From Hydrogenispora ethanolica (GTDB lineage Bacteria > Bacillota > UBA4882 > UBA8346), in the NCBI RefSeq assembly GCF_004340685.1, contig NZ_SLUN01000008.1, positions 62,001 to 126,000 of the forward strand: a stretch of 64,000 nt of DNA. Direction: 5' to 3'. Both the position numbers and the translations under genes were made by a program. The notes under the pieces are model-generated. The model searched no databases. It had not been told where the DNA came from and saw only the letters and a program-made list of their open reading frames with translations. How positions within the stretch are numbered: position 1 is the first letter of the stretch; each line of letters begins with the position of its first letter. Shown here piece by piece: positions 51,050-59,707 of the stretch.

Positions 51050-51946
51050 GTGAACATGGCTCAAGATCCCACTTGGTTAACTTTTCTCAAGGAATTATGG
51101 AATTGGATGATTGCCTTTTTTAAAAAACTATTGGCCATTCAGCCGGTCGAGGAACCGAGTGATCCGGCCGTGGATGCTCTTTTGAAGGAAATTTCCAAAG
51201 GTGTCACTGGCGATGCGACGGTTATTTTAAGCCAAAGCTATCTTCGGGCATTGGGCTTTCCCATTGGCAATTATGGTCCCAATCAAAATGGGGTCGATGG
51301 GGTTTACGGTTCCGCATCCCAGGCTTCGGTAAAACTCTTCCAGAGCATGGTTGGACTCTCAAATAGCGGTCAATTGGAGACGGGCACTTTAATTAGGCTC
51401 AAGGAGAAAGTCTACGCTCATGCCACGGTTCGTGATTTGGCGCAAACCGCCGGGTCAAACGGAGTCAATCTTCCGATCACCGCCAGCTCTACCAGAGCAG
51501 ATTTTGTAAACGCCGTTTTTTATTATGCGCTGATCGATGAGGCAGAAACGGCAGTTCCGGCCGGAGTGACCGTGGCTCAGGCGATTTTGGAATCCAACTA
51601 TGGTAAATCGGTTCCGGTCGACCGGGCAACCGGACGGTACAGTTATAATTTATTTGGCATTAAGGGCACCGGCCCGGCCGGCACCGTTCAGGATTATAGT
51701 TGGGAAGAGAATCCGACCACCGGCGAATGGGAACAAATGCTTTCGCAGTTTAAAGCCTACACTTCCTTTGCTGATTCCATCAAAGGCCACAGCCAATTCC
51801 TCTTGGAAAACAAACGATATGCCCAGGCTTTTAAGACCAAAAATGCTCAAGAATTTGCCAAAGCCATCGCCGCAGCCGGGTATGCCACGGATTCACAATA
51901 TGCCGCTAAGTTAATTACGCTGATGGAGGAGTGGGGCATGGCATAG
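51050..51946 (+). CDS. Peptidoglycan-binding N-acetylglucosaminidase, signal-less
   Basis: About 298 residues. The N-terminal amphipathic segment (WLTFLKELWNWMIAFFKKLLAI) is not a normal signal peptide. A PG_binding_1 domain follows (about 58-115; LGFPIGN...DGVYGSASQASVKLFQ), then a glucosaminidase domain with candidate catalytic Glu in AQAILESNYG. It cuts peptidoglycan glycan chains. The combination suggests a spore- or mother-cell-lysis role or an endolysin. GTG 51050 best fits AAGGAG; ATG 51056 or 51047 are alternatives. Confidence 0.82.
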   Translation: MNMAQDPTWLTFLKELWNWMIAFFKKLLAIQPVEEPSDPAVDALLKEISKGVTGDATVILSQSYLRALGFPIGNYGPNQNGVDGVYGSASQASVKLFQSMVGLSNSGQLETGTLIRLKEKVYAHATVRDLAQTAGSNGVNLPITASSTRADFVNAVFYYALIDEAETAVPAGVTVAQAILESNYGKSVPVDRATGRYSYNLFGIKGTGPAGTVQDYSWEENPTTGEWEQMLSQFKAYTSFADSIKGHSQFLLENKRYAQAFKTKNAQEFAKAIAAAGYATDSQYAAKLITLMEEWGMA

Positions 51947-52068
51947 CAAGAAAGGAAAGTTGGGTGAATGAAGGTTTGTCGAACGCCTGCAGCTGCGCGG
52001 AGACGCTTCGATAAAAACGATGTATATCCGCGGCTGAATGAGCGGATAATAAAGGCGGAGGTGGAAAG

Positions 52069-52263
52069 ATGAACCGGATAAAATGCAATGTTAGTAGCTG
52101 TAAGTACAATGATGACGGCAGCGTATGTCAGGCGGACCAAATCAAGGTGAAGAACAACTTCGGCTCAACCGATAATATGGAAATCGGCAGCTTGGAGGGC
52201 CGGTCAGAGGCCCGGACATCCATGGAAACCTGTTGTGAAACCTTTGCTCCAAAGAGCAAATAG
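52069..52263 (+). CDS. DUF1540 protein
   Basis: 64 residues with the DUF1540 cysteine pattern: IKCNVSSCKYNDDGSVC near the N-terminus and ETCCETF near the C-terminus, probably a metal site. Common in spore-forming Firmicutes; function unknown. GGAGGTGG precedes the ATG. Confidence 0.85.
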   Translation: MNRIKCNVSSCKYNDDGSVCQADQIKVKNNFGSTDNMEIGSLEGRSEARTSMETCCETFAPKSK

Positions 52264-52348
52264 TCGTTTGAATGACGGGAGACGGTTCTACCGGTATGAG
52301 CATCGTGAACCGTTCGGTACGAGACCTCTTTGAACGATGGGTTTAAAA

Positions 52349-52413
52349 ATACTTGTGCTAAAACGAATTTCGAAATTCAAGCAAATTCGGAATCCAGCAC
52401 AGGTATTTTTTTT
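52349..52413 (+). terminator. Long hairpin terminator before hpf
   Basis: ATACTTGTGCT pairs with AGCACAGGTAT (one G-T pair) with an inner AATTTCGAAATT palindrome; eight Ts follow. The rest of 52264-52631 shows nothing coding. Confidence 0.75.
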
Positions 52414-52631
52414 CAAGAAATTTTTCGCGTTAAATTGAATGATTTCGGACAAGAATACGTTATATATTACTAAGGGTGGATTTCTCATTTCAAACCATAT
52501 GGCAGAAGGATTTTCGGATTTCTTAACCTTCCATGCTGGACGATTATGGTTGAAAGATAGTGAAACCACTCAACTAATTTCTGATTTTTACCGAAATAAA
52601 GATCAAACAATCGGAGCGAGGAGGAATTTTC

Positions 52632-53162
52632 ATGTTAGTCAGCGTGAAGGGAAAGAATGTGGAAATTACCGAAGCACTGCGTGATTATGCTGAGAAAAAA
52701 GTTGCGAAAGTCAGCAAATTCTTTGAGAAAAGCCCGATTGGAGCTCAGGTAACTATGAGTACCGAACGAGGTAAGCATATTGTCGATATTACCGTTCAAA
52801 TTGACGGACTCTTGCTTCGTGGTGAGGAAAAAACGGCCGATATGTATGGATCCATCGACGGCGCGGTGGAAAAGATCGAACGGCAAGTTCACAAGTTTAA
52901 GACTCGGATTAACCGCCGGCTACGTGGCGAGGAGAATCAAGTGGTTCTGGCTCCTGTCTCCACGCAGGAAGAAGCACCGGCGCCCGTTATTAAACGGACC
53001 AAACGATTTGCGATTAAACCGATGTCGGTCGAAGAGGCGGTTATGCAAATGGACCTGCTCGGTCATGATTTTTATGTCTTTTCCAATAGTGATACCGAAG
53101 AAGTTAACGTGGTCTATCGCCGCAAAGACGGAAATTATGGATTGATTGAGCCTGAGTTTTAA
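52632..53162 (+). CDS. hpf: Ribosome hibernation promoting factor, long form
   Basis: 176 residues: an N-terminal S30AE/RaiA domain (about 1-100; KGKNVEITEALRDYAEKK) and the C-terminal dimerisation domain (about 120-176; VIKRTKRFAIKPMSVEEAVMQMDLLGHDFYVF). The long form dimerises 70S into 100S ribosomes in stationary phase. GAGGAGGA precedes the ATG. Confidence 0.96.
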   Translation: MLVSVKGKNVEITEALRDYAEKKVAKVSKFFEKSPIGAQVTMSTERGKHIVDITVQIDGLLLRGEEKTADMYGSIDGAVEKIERQVHKFKTRINRRLRGEENQVVLAPVSTQEEAPAPVIKRTKRFAIKPMSVEEAVMQMDLLGHDFYVFSNSDTEEVNVVYRRKDGNYGLIEPEF

Positions 53163-53238
53163 GCACCGTCCCAGTTTCAATTTTAGACTGTAAGGAGTCT
53201 GACATCGATAAGTAGTAAAGGTTCAAGGGCTTGAGGAC

Positions 53239-53844
53239 TCAAGCCCTTGATTGTTGGCGAAGACTTTCGATAGCCCCGACAATCCGCTGGCTAGTTTCGG
53301 CATACAATTCTTTTTTGTCCCGCTCGGGTTCAGGGTGAAATTGCAACGCTTTCCCGATATATACGCGGACCTTGCCCAGCCGGTAAATGTGATGAGTGTT
53401 GGTGACCAGCATCGGAACGACCGGGGCGTTGCTTTTGAGAGCCAACATCGCCGCGCCGGGCTGGGGTTTGAGCATCTGTTCCCGGTTGCCTTTATTCCGT
53501 TTCCCTTCGATGAAGATCCCGAGTACATTCTGCTCACGCAAAACCTCTAACGATTTCGCGATCACTTCGCGGTCGCCGCGGCCCCTTTTGACCGGCATGG
53601 CGCCCCAGGCTTTGAGCAACTGTTTAATCACGGGAATCTTGAATAGTTCTTCCTTGGCGATAAACCTGACCTGGCGAGGGGAAGCGCTGCCGACAACCAA
53701 CGGATCCCAGTTGCTGATATGGTTCGAAACCAGGATAACCGGACCGCTGGTCGGGATATTTTCGGCGCCGATGACTTCCATCCGGGATAGGATTTTTAAT
53801 AAATAAAGGAAAAAAGTTTTAAAAATAAGATAAAGCACTGTCAT
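53239..53844 (-). CDS. plsC: 1-acyl-sn-glycerol-3-phosphate acyltransferase (PlsC-like)
   Basis: 201 residues. The HX4D motif is NHISNWD; the glycerol-phosphate motif is FIEGKRNKG (usually FPEG). An N-terminal hydrophobic stretch fixes it to the membrane. It makes phosphatidic acid. AAAGGAG precedes the ATG. Convergent with hpf, with a palindrome (TCAAGGGCTTGA/TCAAGCCCTTGA, 53223-53250) at the shared 3' end. Confidence 0.92.
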   Translation of the reverse strand: MTVLYLIFKTFFLYLLKILSRMEVIGAENIPTSGPVILVSNHISNWDPLVVGSASPRQVRFIAKEELFKIPVIKQLLKAWGAMPVKRGRGDREVIAKSLEVLREQNVLGIFIEGKRNKGNREQMLKPQPGAAMLALKSNAPVVPMLVTNTHHIYRLGKVRVYIGKALQFHPEPERDKKELYAETSQRIVGAIESLRQQSRA

Positions 53845-54058
53845 TGCTCCTTTGTAAATTCGGCATGGTAAGTAAGGTTCATTGAATGGGGTAATTTGAG
53901 AATCAGTTTCTATGGTACCATAAATTTTAAAAAAGTAAATTAGTCGATACGTTGAAATTCTCTTGTCGAGGCATTGACGGAACGACCGTCTTGTCTACCG
54001 CGGCAAAACATGCGATAATTAAAACCAAATACTACTCAATTCAGGAACGGGGGCTAAC

Positions 54059-54922
54059 ATGTACGATATTGCGATTGTCGGAGGAGGACCGGCGGGACTG
54101 GCTGCTGCCGTAAACGCCCGCCGCCGGAATAAAGAGACGGTTCTGATCTCCAAGGAACCGCATAGTTCTAAGCTGACTCAATCCCACCAGATCGACAATT
54201 ACTTGGGGATATCCCAGGTTAGCGGGAGCGATTTGGCGCTTCGTATGCGGGAGCATGCTGAGAAACTGGATACCATCTTTTTAAAAGATGAAATCCAAAG
54301 CATATATTATGAAGAGCAGAGTTATCACCTGTTCGGTCGCGAAAACTCTCTTGAGGCCCGTACCGTTATTTTGGCGGTCGGCATCTCATTGGGCGCGGAG
54401 ATAGATGGCGAAATCCGCCTCACCGGGCAGGGAGTCAGTTATTGTGCGACGTGTGACGGCATGTTTTTTAAAGGAAAGACGGTGGCGTTGATTGGGTATA
54501 TTCCGGAGGCGGAACACGAAGCGGCTTTTTTAGCTGAGATCTGTGGCAAGGTTTATTATTTGCCCCAATATAAAATGACCCGGGAATTGGAGCCAAAGAT
54601 CACGATAATTTCCGGAAAACCTTTGGCTATCCTGGGTTCGGAACGGGTTGAGGCCTTAAAGACGACTCAGGATGACTATCCGTTGGACGGAGTTTTTATT
54701 GAAAGAGCAAACCGCCCGGTCGATCAATTGCTCAACGATTTACGGACCGAATCTGGCATGATCCTCGTCGACTCCAACCAAGCCACCAATCTACCCGGTG
54801 TGTTCGCTGCGGGGGACTGCACGGGAAAACCATGGCAGATCAGCCGGGCAGTGGGTCAAGGACAAATTGCCGCATTGAGCGCGGTTCAATATCTGGATTC
54901 CCGAAAAATAGTCCATTCGTAG
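54059..54922 (+). CDS. Thioredoxin-reductase-like flavoprotein lacking NADPH motifs
   Basis: 287 residues. The FAD motif GGGPAG (8-13) and the second FAD site (GVFAAGDC, 247-254) are intact, and the redox pair is Cys129-Ala-Thr-Cys132. The NADPH loop (normally GxGxSA) is IGYIPEAEHEAA (145-156), and the HRRxxxR motif is replaced by YLPQYKMTR. This is the pattern described for clostridial ferredoxin-dependent flavin thioredoxin reductases, so ferredoxin is the likely donor. No thioredoxin gene is adjacent. Confidence 0.85.
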   Translation: MYDIAIVGGGPAGLAAAVNARRRNKETVLISKEPHSSKLTQSHQIDNYLGISQVSGSDLALRMREHAEKLDTIFLKDEIQSIYYEEQSYHLFGRENSLEARTVILAVGISLGAEIDGEIRLTGQGVSYCATCDGMFFKGKTVALIGYIPEAEHEAAFLAEICGKVYYLPQYKMTRELEPKITIISGKPLAILGSERVEALKTTQDDYPLDGVFIERANRPVDQLLNDLRTESGMILVDSNQATNLPGVFAAGDCTGKPWQISRAVGQGQIAALSAVQYLDSRKIVHS

Positions 54923-54972
54923 GACACGTTAACGCTACGAACATATAACCTTTTCATGCCAATTCCCCCTCA

Positions 54973-55106
54973 TTAAAAGCGTTGTGATAAGCCCTGTCCG
55001 AAGGCCAGGGTGAACACAAAAGCTCAGAAAAGCAAGTGATAAAGTCGTTTTTTAGTCCATTGAAAGGATGATTTCCGAATTAGAAGACTTTATCACATGG
55101 CTTTAA
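54973..55106 (+). repeat. R1 element, copy 8
   Basis: Full forward copy, ends TTAAAAGCGTTGTGATAA and TTATCACATGGCTTTAA. It follows the flavoprotein gene by 50 bp. Confidence 0.9.
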
Positions 55107-55392
55107 TGGAAAACAATTCGGCGTGAAAAGGTTATTTTTTATCATAACCGATGCTTTTTATCCCTCGCTTGTCCCTCCAATGTATGGATATTTCCTTCTA
55201 GTCCGCCATTTTTTAACAAGCCGCTCCTTGATTGGAACCACTGGCAGAGCTCCAAACTTGCCCTCATCGCGATGAAAATGGAGCGGCTGCGTTTATTCCA
55301 TTCCCCCCGGAATTTACCGGTTGAAGAGTTACGCAATATCCCGTAAAGTAGTCTTGTTGACAGAATACATGTCGCAATTTTTTCTTTGAACA

Positions 55393-55545
55393 TAGATATA
55401 AGTTGAAATAAATTTTTGAATAAGCTTTTCCATCCGTGAAAGAGGCTAGAAAAGGACAAATCACGGTATTTATTTCAACTTCTGAATCAAGGAAATAGGT
55501 TGCAATGATTTTGAAGGTACAAAAACTTATTGCAACATATATAGC
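55393..55545. mobile_element. R2 MITE-like element, copy 2 (longer)
   Basis: It shares with copy 1 the left GATATAAGTTGAAAT and the right 47 bp ending CATATATAGC. Between them is extra DNA flanked by AAGTTGAAATAAAT and its complement ATTTATTTCAACTT, so the left arm has an inverted second copy. No gene is supported in 55107-55561. Confidence 0.6.
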
Positions 55546-55561
55546 GACATTCCGTGTTCAC

Positions 55562-55620
55562 AAGATGAAAGAATCAGACGGGTTACCTCGTCCGAGAGCA
55601 TTCGGCCATTCTTTCATCTT
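55562..55620 (+). promoter_or_regulatory. Inverted repeat in the leader of the second GH13 gene
   Basis: AAGATGAAAGAAT (55562-55574) and its exact complement (55608-55620) enclose 33 nt, ending 23 nt before the start codon and 11 nt before the ribosome site. There is no T-run, so it is not a terminator; it may be an operator or an mRNA stem. Confidence 0.5.
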
Positions 55621-55642
55621 GCATTACGTTAGGAGGTGATCT

Positions 55643-57070
55643 TTGGTGGGTCAACCGGAATACCGGATGCAAGAAGAGTTTCATGATTCTGTTCCGATGC
55701 TCCCTCCAAGCTGGGCAGCAGGGGCGGTGTTCTATCAAATTTTCCCGGATCGCTTTTGCAACGGAGATCATCACAACGATCCGGCGGGAAGCGTTTCCTG
55801 GGATGAGCAGCCTTCCCGGACTAATTTCTTTGGCGGGGATCTAAAAGGAATTATTGCGCAGATTCCATATCTTAAGGATCTGGGCGTAACCGCTCTTTAT
55901 TTGAATCCAATCTTTGACGCTCCTTCCAATCATAAGTACGATACCCGCGATTATCTAAAGATCGCACCGGAGTTCGGAGATATTCAGGTCTTTAAAGAAT
56001 TGATCTTTAAACTGCATCAAGCGGGAATCCGCATTATCATCGACGGGGTTTTCAATCATACCGGGGACAGTTTTTGGGCTTTTCAGGATATCATGAGCCG
56101 GGGTGAGGAGTCGCGTTTTAAGGATTGGTACCATTGCAACCATTTCCCGATCACCCAGGATCCCAAACCAAACTATGAATGTTGGTGGGGGTTTGGATCG
56201 CTTCCTAAATTAAATCATGACAACCCGGAAGTGGTGCGTTACCTTTTAAAGGTCGTTGCCTTCTGGACCAGCCTGGGAATTGATGGTTGGAGACTGGATG
56301 TTCCCAATGAAGTCAAGATGGATTTTTGGCGGATCTTCCGGCGGTTAGTGAAATCGTTGAATCCGCAAGCCTATATTGTCGGAGAAATTTGGGATGATCC
56401 TTTCGGTTGGTTGAGGGGCGATAGCTGTGACGCAGTGATGAATTATCGCTGGCGGGAAGCGGTTATCAAGTATTTTGCGCAGTCGCAGATTTCGGCCGAT
56501 CAGTTCCGGCTGGATCTGATGAATAACCGGAACAATTTACCGTGGGAGTATGTGATTAGCGCCTACAATCTGTTGGGCAGCCATGATACGCCCCGTTTTC
56601 TGACCCTTTGCGGTGAAGATCGGCGAAAAATGCTGGCAGCTCTAGCTTTTCAGTTCACGTACCCTGGTGTTCCCGCAATCTACTATGGGGATGAAGTGGG
56701 CCTGACCGGCGAAGCCGATCCAGACTGCCGCAAGACCATGCTGTGGACGCCCGAACGTCAGGATCAGACGCTGCTGGAAGCGACCAAGAGATTAACCACC
56801 ATTCGCAACCAGCACCCGTCATTGCAGACCGGTGGCTATCATGATCTTCACCTTGGAGACGGGATCTTCGGTTTTGTCCGGAGTGGCAAGAATGAACAGA
56901 TCTTGGCGTGTTTTAACATGAACAACGATTGTCGCTGCTTGGAAGTACCAGCCGAGTGGAACCGAGGTTGGGAACCGATATATGCCATCGGCTGTAGTTT
57001 ATCCGGGTTGAATTATCCGGAAATGCCTCCGAATGGAGTTCGTATTTTCAAGCGGAGTCAATCCCGTTAA
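55643..57070 (+). CDS. GH13 alpha-amylase/neopullulanase-type glycosidase
   Basis: 475 residues, the length of the catalytic core without an N-terminal starch domain. Barrel motifs: DGVFNHT, nucleophile Asp219 (GWRLDVPNE), acid Glu248 (IVGEIWDD), Asp315 (LGSHDTPR). YQIFPDRF near the N-terminus is typical of neopullulanase/maltogenic amylase and cyclomaltodextrinase groups. No signal peptide, so it acts on imported maltodextrins. TTG 55643 or GTG 55646 after AGGAGGTGA. Confidence 0.9.
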   Translation: MVGQPEYRMQEEFHDSVPMLPPSWAAGAVFYQIFPDRFCNGDHHNDPAGSVSWDEQPSRTNFFGGDLKGIIAQIPYLKDLGVTALYLNPIFDAPSNHKYDTRDYLKIAPEFGDIQVFKELIFKLHQAGIRIIIDGVFNHTGDSFWAFQDIMSRGEESRFKDWYHCNHFPITQDPKPNYECWWGFGSLPKLNHDNPEVVRYLLKVVAFWTSLGIDGWRLDVPNEVKMDFWRIFRRLVKSLNPQAYIVGEIWDDPFGWLRGDSCDAVMNYRWREAVIKYFAQSQISADQFRLDLMNNRNNLPWEYVISAYNLLGSHDTPRFLTLCGEDRRKMLAALAFQFTYPGVPAIYYGDEVGLTGEADPDCRKTMLWTPERQDQTLLEATKRLTTIRNQHPSLQTGGYHDLHLGDGIFGFVRSGKNEQILACFNMNNDCRCLEVPAEWNRGWEPIYAIGCSLSGLNYPEMPPNGVRIFKRSQSR

Positions 57071-57085
57071 TGAGGGAATATAGTG

Positions 57086-57126
57086 AAAGAGAAGACCGGC
57101 GCGAAATGAGCCCGGTCTTCTCTTTT
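57086..57126 (+). terminator. Terminator of the second GH13 gene
   Basis: AAAGAGAAGACCGG pairs with CCGGTCTTCTCTTT. Confidence 0.85.
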
Positions 57127-57296
57127 AGGGAAATAGCGTCCGCTGGGTATTCAGAATACGGTAAACGAAATTAGCCCCCAGGCTAATTGGGGTGAGGGCA
57201 GCCGCTAAAATGATAGGCTGAAATTTCCGAAAAAATCAGCGTAATTGATGGTGAACAGAAATATAAATAGGATATCGGTCGTTTCCAGGGCGAACG

Positions 57297-57427
57297 AAAA
57301 GCCATGTGATAAAGTCTTTTGAATCAGAATATCGTCCTGCAAAGAGTTTTAAAACGACTTTATCGCTTGCTTCTCTGAGCTTTTGTGTTCACCCTGGCCT
57401 TTGGCCAGGATTTACCACACCGCTTCC
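57297..57427 (-). repeat. R1 element, copy 9
   Basis: Full reverse copy, more diverged at one end (TTTACCACACCGCTTCC). Inner hairpin CCCTGGCCTTTGGCCAGG. It lies 70 bp ahead of the tRNA promoter. Confidence 0.85.
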
Positions 57428-57498
57428 AACAAGCCCTATATTAAAAATTACATATTGAAGCCCCTGGATTTTCCAATGAAAGATTTGCGCGTGCATGG

Positions 57499-57527
57499 TT
57501 GACACCATATCAAAACTGTGGTATTAT
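57499..57527 (+). promoter_or_regulatory. tRNA-His promoter
   Basis: TTGACA and TATTAT with a 17-bp spacer, 16 bp ahead of the tRNA. Confidence 0.85.
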
Positions 57528-57542
57528 ATCATCTGCACGGAT

Positions 57543-57620
57543 GGTGGGCGTAGCTCAGCTGGTTAGAGTGCCAGGTTGTGGCCCTGGAGGTCGTGGGTTC
57601 GAACCCCATCGCTCACCCCA
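57543..57620 (+). tRNA. tRNA-His (anticodon GTG)
   Basis: The acceptor stem GTGGGCG pairs with CGCTCAC; the anticodon stem-loop CCAGG-TTGTGGC-CCTGG carries GTG; the T-loop is TTCGAAC. An extra G-1 (57543) faces C73, the histidine identity pair, and CCA is encoded. It has its own promoter and terminator. Confidence 0.97.
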
Positions 57621-57641
57621 AATCAATAAGCAAAACAATTC

Positions 57642-57667
57642 AGGGACTTTCGTAAGTCCCTTTTTTG
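57642..57667 (+). terminator. Terminator of tRNA-His
   Basis: AGGGACTT pairs with AAGTCCCT around TCGT, followed by Ts. Confidence 0.9.
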
Positions 57668-57774
57668 TTTGCCGGAATTTTTGGCCAGCTTTATTGTTAT
57701 ACTATGGAAGATGGAAAATTACGATCGAACCGATGAACCGTTACCACAACATCGATACCGGGGGGTCAAACCAA

Positions 57775-58074
57775 ATGAGCATTGATTGGCAGGTGTTTTT
57801 TTTAACCTTCTCCACCTTATTCATAGCGGAAATGGGCGATAAGACACAACTGGCCGTTTTTTCACTGGTTACCGAATCTCGAAATCCGCTCTCGGTTTTT
57901 CTGGGCGCCAGTTTTGCTTTGGCGTTGGTAACAATGATCGGTGTTCTGTTTGGCGGCCTGGTTACTCGTTATGTTCCCCAGCATTTCTTGAAGATAGGGG
58001 CGGCATTGCTATTCGTGGGAATCGGATTTTATACACTTTACGAGGTGTTCTCAAGCGGAGCTGTGGTCAAGTAA
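57775..58074 (+). CDS. Half-size GDT1/UPF0016 family membrane protein
   Basis: 99 residues with three hydrophobic segments and one E-x-G-D-K-T motif (IAEMGDKTQLA). Full-length GDT1/MneA-type cation (Mn2+, Ca2+) exporters have two such halves in one chain; this gene codes for one, so it must dimerise or pair with another half. The ATG at 57775 is taken; the frame is open upstream through the tRNA and cannot be coding there. GGGGG is the only ribosome-site-like sequence. Confidence 0.82.
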   Translation: MSIDWQVFFLTFSTLFIAEMGDKTQLAVFSLVTESRNPLSVFLGASFALALVTMIGVLFGGLVTRYVPQHFLKIGAALLFVGIGFYTLYEVFSSGAVVK

Positions 58075-58182
58075 AAATGTCAATTGGAGCATTTCCTCGT
58101 TTCATGGTGAAGTAATTTAGAACAGGGTAGTTCCAAAACCGTTGCCTTTTGCATATGAATAATGATGAAAGGGGCGGTTTGG

Positions 58183-58458
58183 TTGTTGACGAAGACCTCG
58201 GAATTACGGGAGCGCGAGGTAGTTAATGTTTTAGACGGCAAACGTCTGGGACTGGCCAGCGATCTCGAGATCGACGCCGTATCCGGTAGAATACTGGCGA
58301 TTGTGGTGCCCGGACCCGGGAAGTTTCTGTGGTTGTTTGGCAAAAGCGACGATTTCGTAATTCCCTGGGAACGGATTAAAAAGATTGGAGTGGATGTAAT
58401 TCTGGTAGAAGCACCGAATTACGTGGATGAGAAGGCCACCGTAGTCAGTCTCAGTTAA
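58183..58458 (+). CDS. PRC-barrel protein, YlmC/YmxH family
   Basis: 91 residues of a single PRC barrel: MLTKTSELREREVVNVLDGKRLG, then DLEIDAVSGRILAIVVPG and VIPWERIKKIGVDVILV. YlmC/YmxH proteins are small sporulation-associated proteins of unknown role. TTG 58183 is about 6 nt after AAAGGGGCGG; ATG 58162 is in frame but has no ribosome site. The stop overlaps the start of an R1 element. Confidence 0.85.
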   Translation: MLTKTSELREREVVNVLDGKRLGLASDLEIDAVSGRILAIVVPGPGKFLWLFGKSDDFVIPWERIKKIGVDVILVEAPNYVDEKATVVSLS

Positions 58459-58590
58459 AAGCGTTGTGATAAACCCTGCCCGAAGGTCAGGGGTGAACAC
58501 AAAAGCTCAGAAAAGCAAGTGATAAAGTCGTTTTAAATCTTTTCGCAAGCTGATTTCCGTTTCGAAAGACTTTATCACATGGCTTTTAAA
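58455..58590 (+). repeat. R1 element, copy 10
   Basis: Full forward copy with TTAAAAGCG and GGCTTTTAAA ends. It supplies the stop codon (TAA) of the PRC-barrel gene. Confidence 0.9.
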
Positions 58591-58762
58591 AGTTTCGAGT
58601 CAACCGACTGGTTGACTTTTTTGATGTCAAAAGTGTAATCCCAGCTTCATCTGTCATTGCCATTGCATTTCTGATGGGGAATGGGAACCGGGGCATTTCA
58701 CTTGATTCAGTAATTTGACGCGGCTTGGAAACTATGCTAGAGTAAGATGGAAAGGAGTTTCA

Positions 58763-59647
58763 ATGCAATTCGACAATTACCGACTCATCATCAGTGATCT
58801 CGATGGAACTCTGGTCGCATACGGTTCCGATCGAGTATCTCCGAATGTGAAAACTACGATACATCGCTTGCAGGAACAAGGGATTCTCTTCACAATCGCT
58901 ACCGGGAGAAGCTGGAAGCAAACCCGTTCCATAGCCCGGGAGCTCGGGGTAACCGTTCCGGTAATTTTGCAGGCCGGAGCCATCGTTTTCGATCCTCAAA
59001 CCGAACGGGTCATTCGCCAAATTTATTTGCGTCATGGTATCGACGAACAGCTCCGGGAAATTTTGGACGGCGATGATATCGATCAGTTTTGTCTGGATGA
59101 GGGTGGCGCGTATTATGCCGGCAACGTCAATACTCAGGGCGGAAAGTGGTTGCATGAGCGCAGCGGCGAACCATGTTTTCTCGGTGCCGCTCCAACCAGG
59201 CCGGTGGTCAAACATTTTTTCACCGGACCGGAACAGTCCATAAAACGCTTGGCGATGCAAATTCATCAAACGATCAAGCCTAAGCCGAATATGATTCTAT
59301 GGCCTCCGGATCAGGAAACCTATGACTGGTCTCTGGAGATATTCGATCCGGCAGCATCCAAAGGACAAGCTTTACAATGGCTCGCCCCGCAACTTGCAAT
59401 CCGCTTGAAACAAATTCTGGCTTTCGGGGATGGATTTAACGATCTTGATATGTTGCAACACGCCGGATTGGGCGTAGCCATGGAAGGAGCGCCGGATCTG
59501 GTCCGGATCAAATCCGACTTCGTCATCCCCGGACCGGAAAAGGAAGGAATTGTCCGTTTCCTGAACGGTGAGATTGCCGGTTCATCATACCGGAAACCAC
59601 TGTTCAAACGGTTCATGGGCGCATTCTTCTCCAATTCCAAATTTTGA
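58763..59647 (+). CDS. Cof-type HAD-superfamily sugar phosphatase
   Basis: 294 residues from an ATG behind AAAGGAG; the frame opens earlier. Motif I ISDLDGTL (Asp12), motif II TGRSW, the C2B cap, and motif IV FGDGFNDLDML. Cof/YidA-type enzymes dephosphorylate sugar phosphates or flavin precursors. The next gene is a PHP phosphoesterase. Confidence 0.92.
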   Translation: MQFDNYRLIISDLDGTLVAYGSDRVSPNVKTTIHRLQEQGILFTIATGRSWKQTRSIARELGVTVPVILQAGAIVFDPQTERVIRQIYLRHGIDEQLREILDGDDIDQFCLDEGGAYYAGNVNTQGGKWLHERSGEPCFLGAAPTRPVVKHFFTGPEQSIKRLAMQIHQTIKPKPNMILWPPDQETYDWSLEIFDPAASKGQALQWLAPQLAIRLKQILAFGDGFNDLDMLQHAGLGVAMEGAPDLVRIKSDFVIPGPEKEGIVRFLNGEIAGSSYRKPLFKRFMGAFFSNSKF

Positions 59648-59707
59648 TGATGATTGCCGGAATTATTCGTTTGAAACGTATGGCTCAACCGAGGTAGGAG
59701 GATAAAT

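Noticed and set aside
53223-53250. Intrinsic terminator of hpf and plsC
   Set aside because: The 12-bp palindrome is perfect, but no T-run follows on either strand, so it is noted only as a 3'-end hairpin.
57499-57774. N-terminal extension of the GDT1-like gene
   Set aside because: The open frame runs through the tRNA-His gene and its terminator; the family starts at the ATG at 57775.
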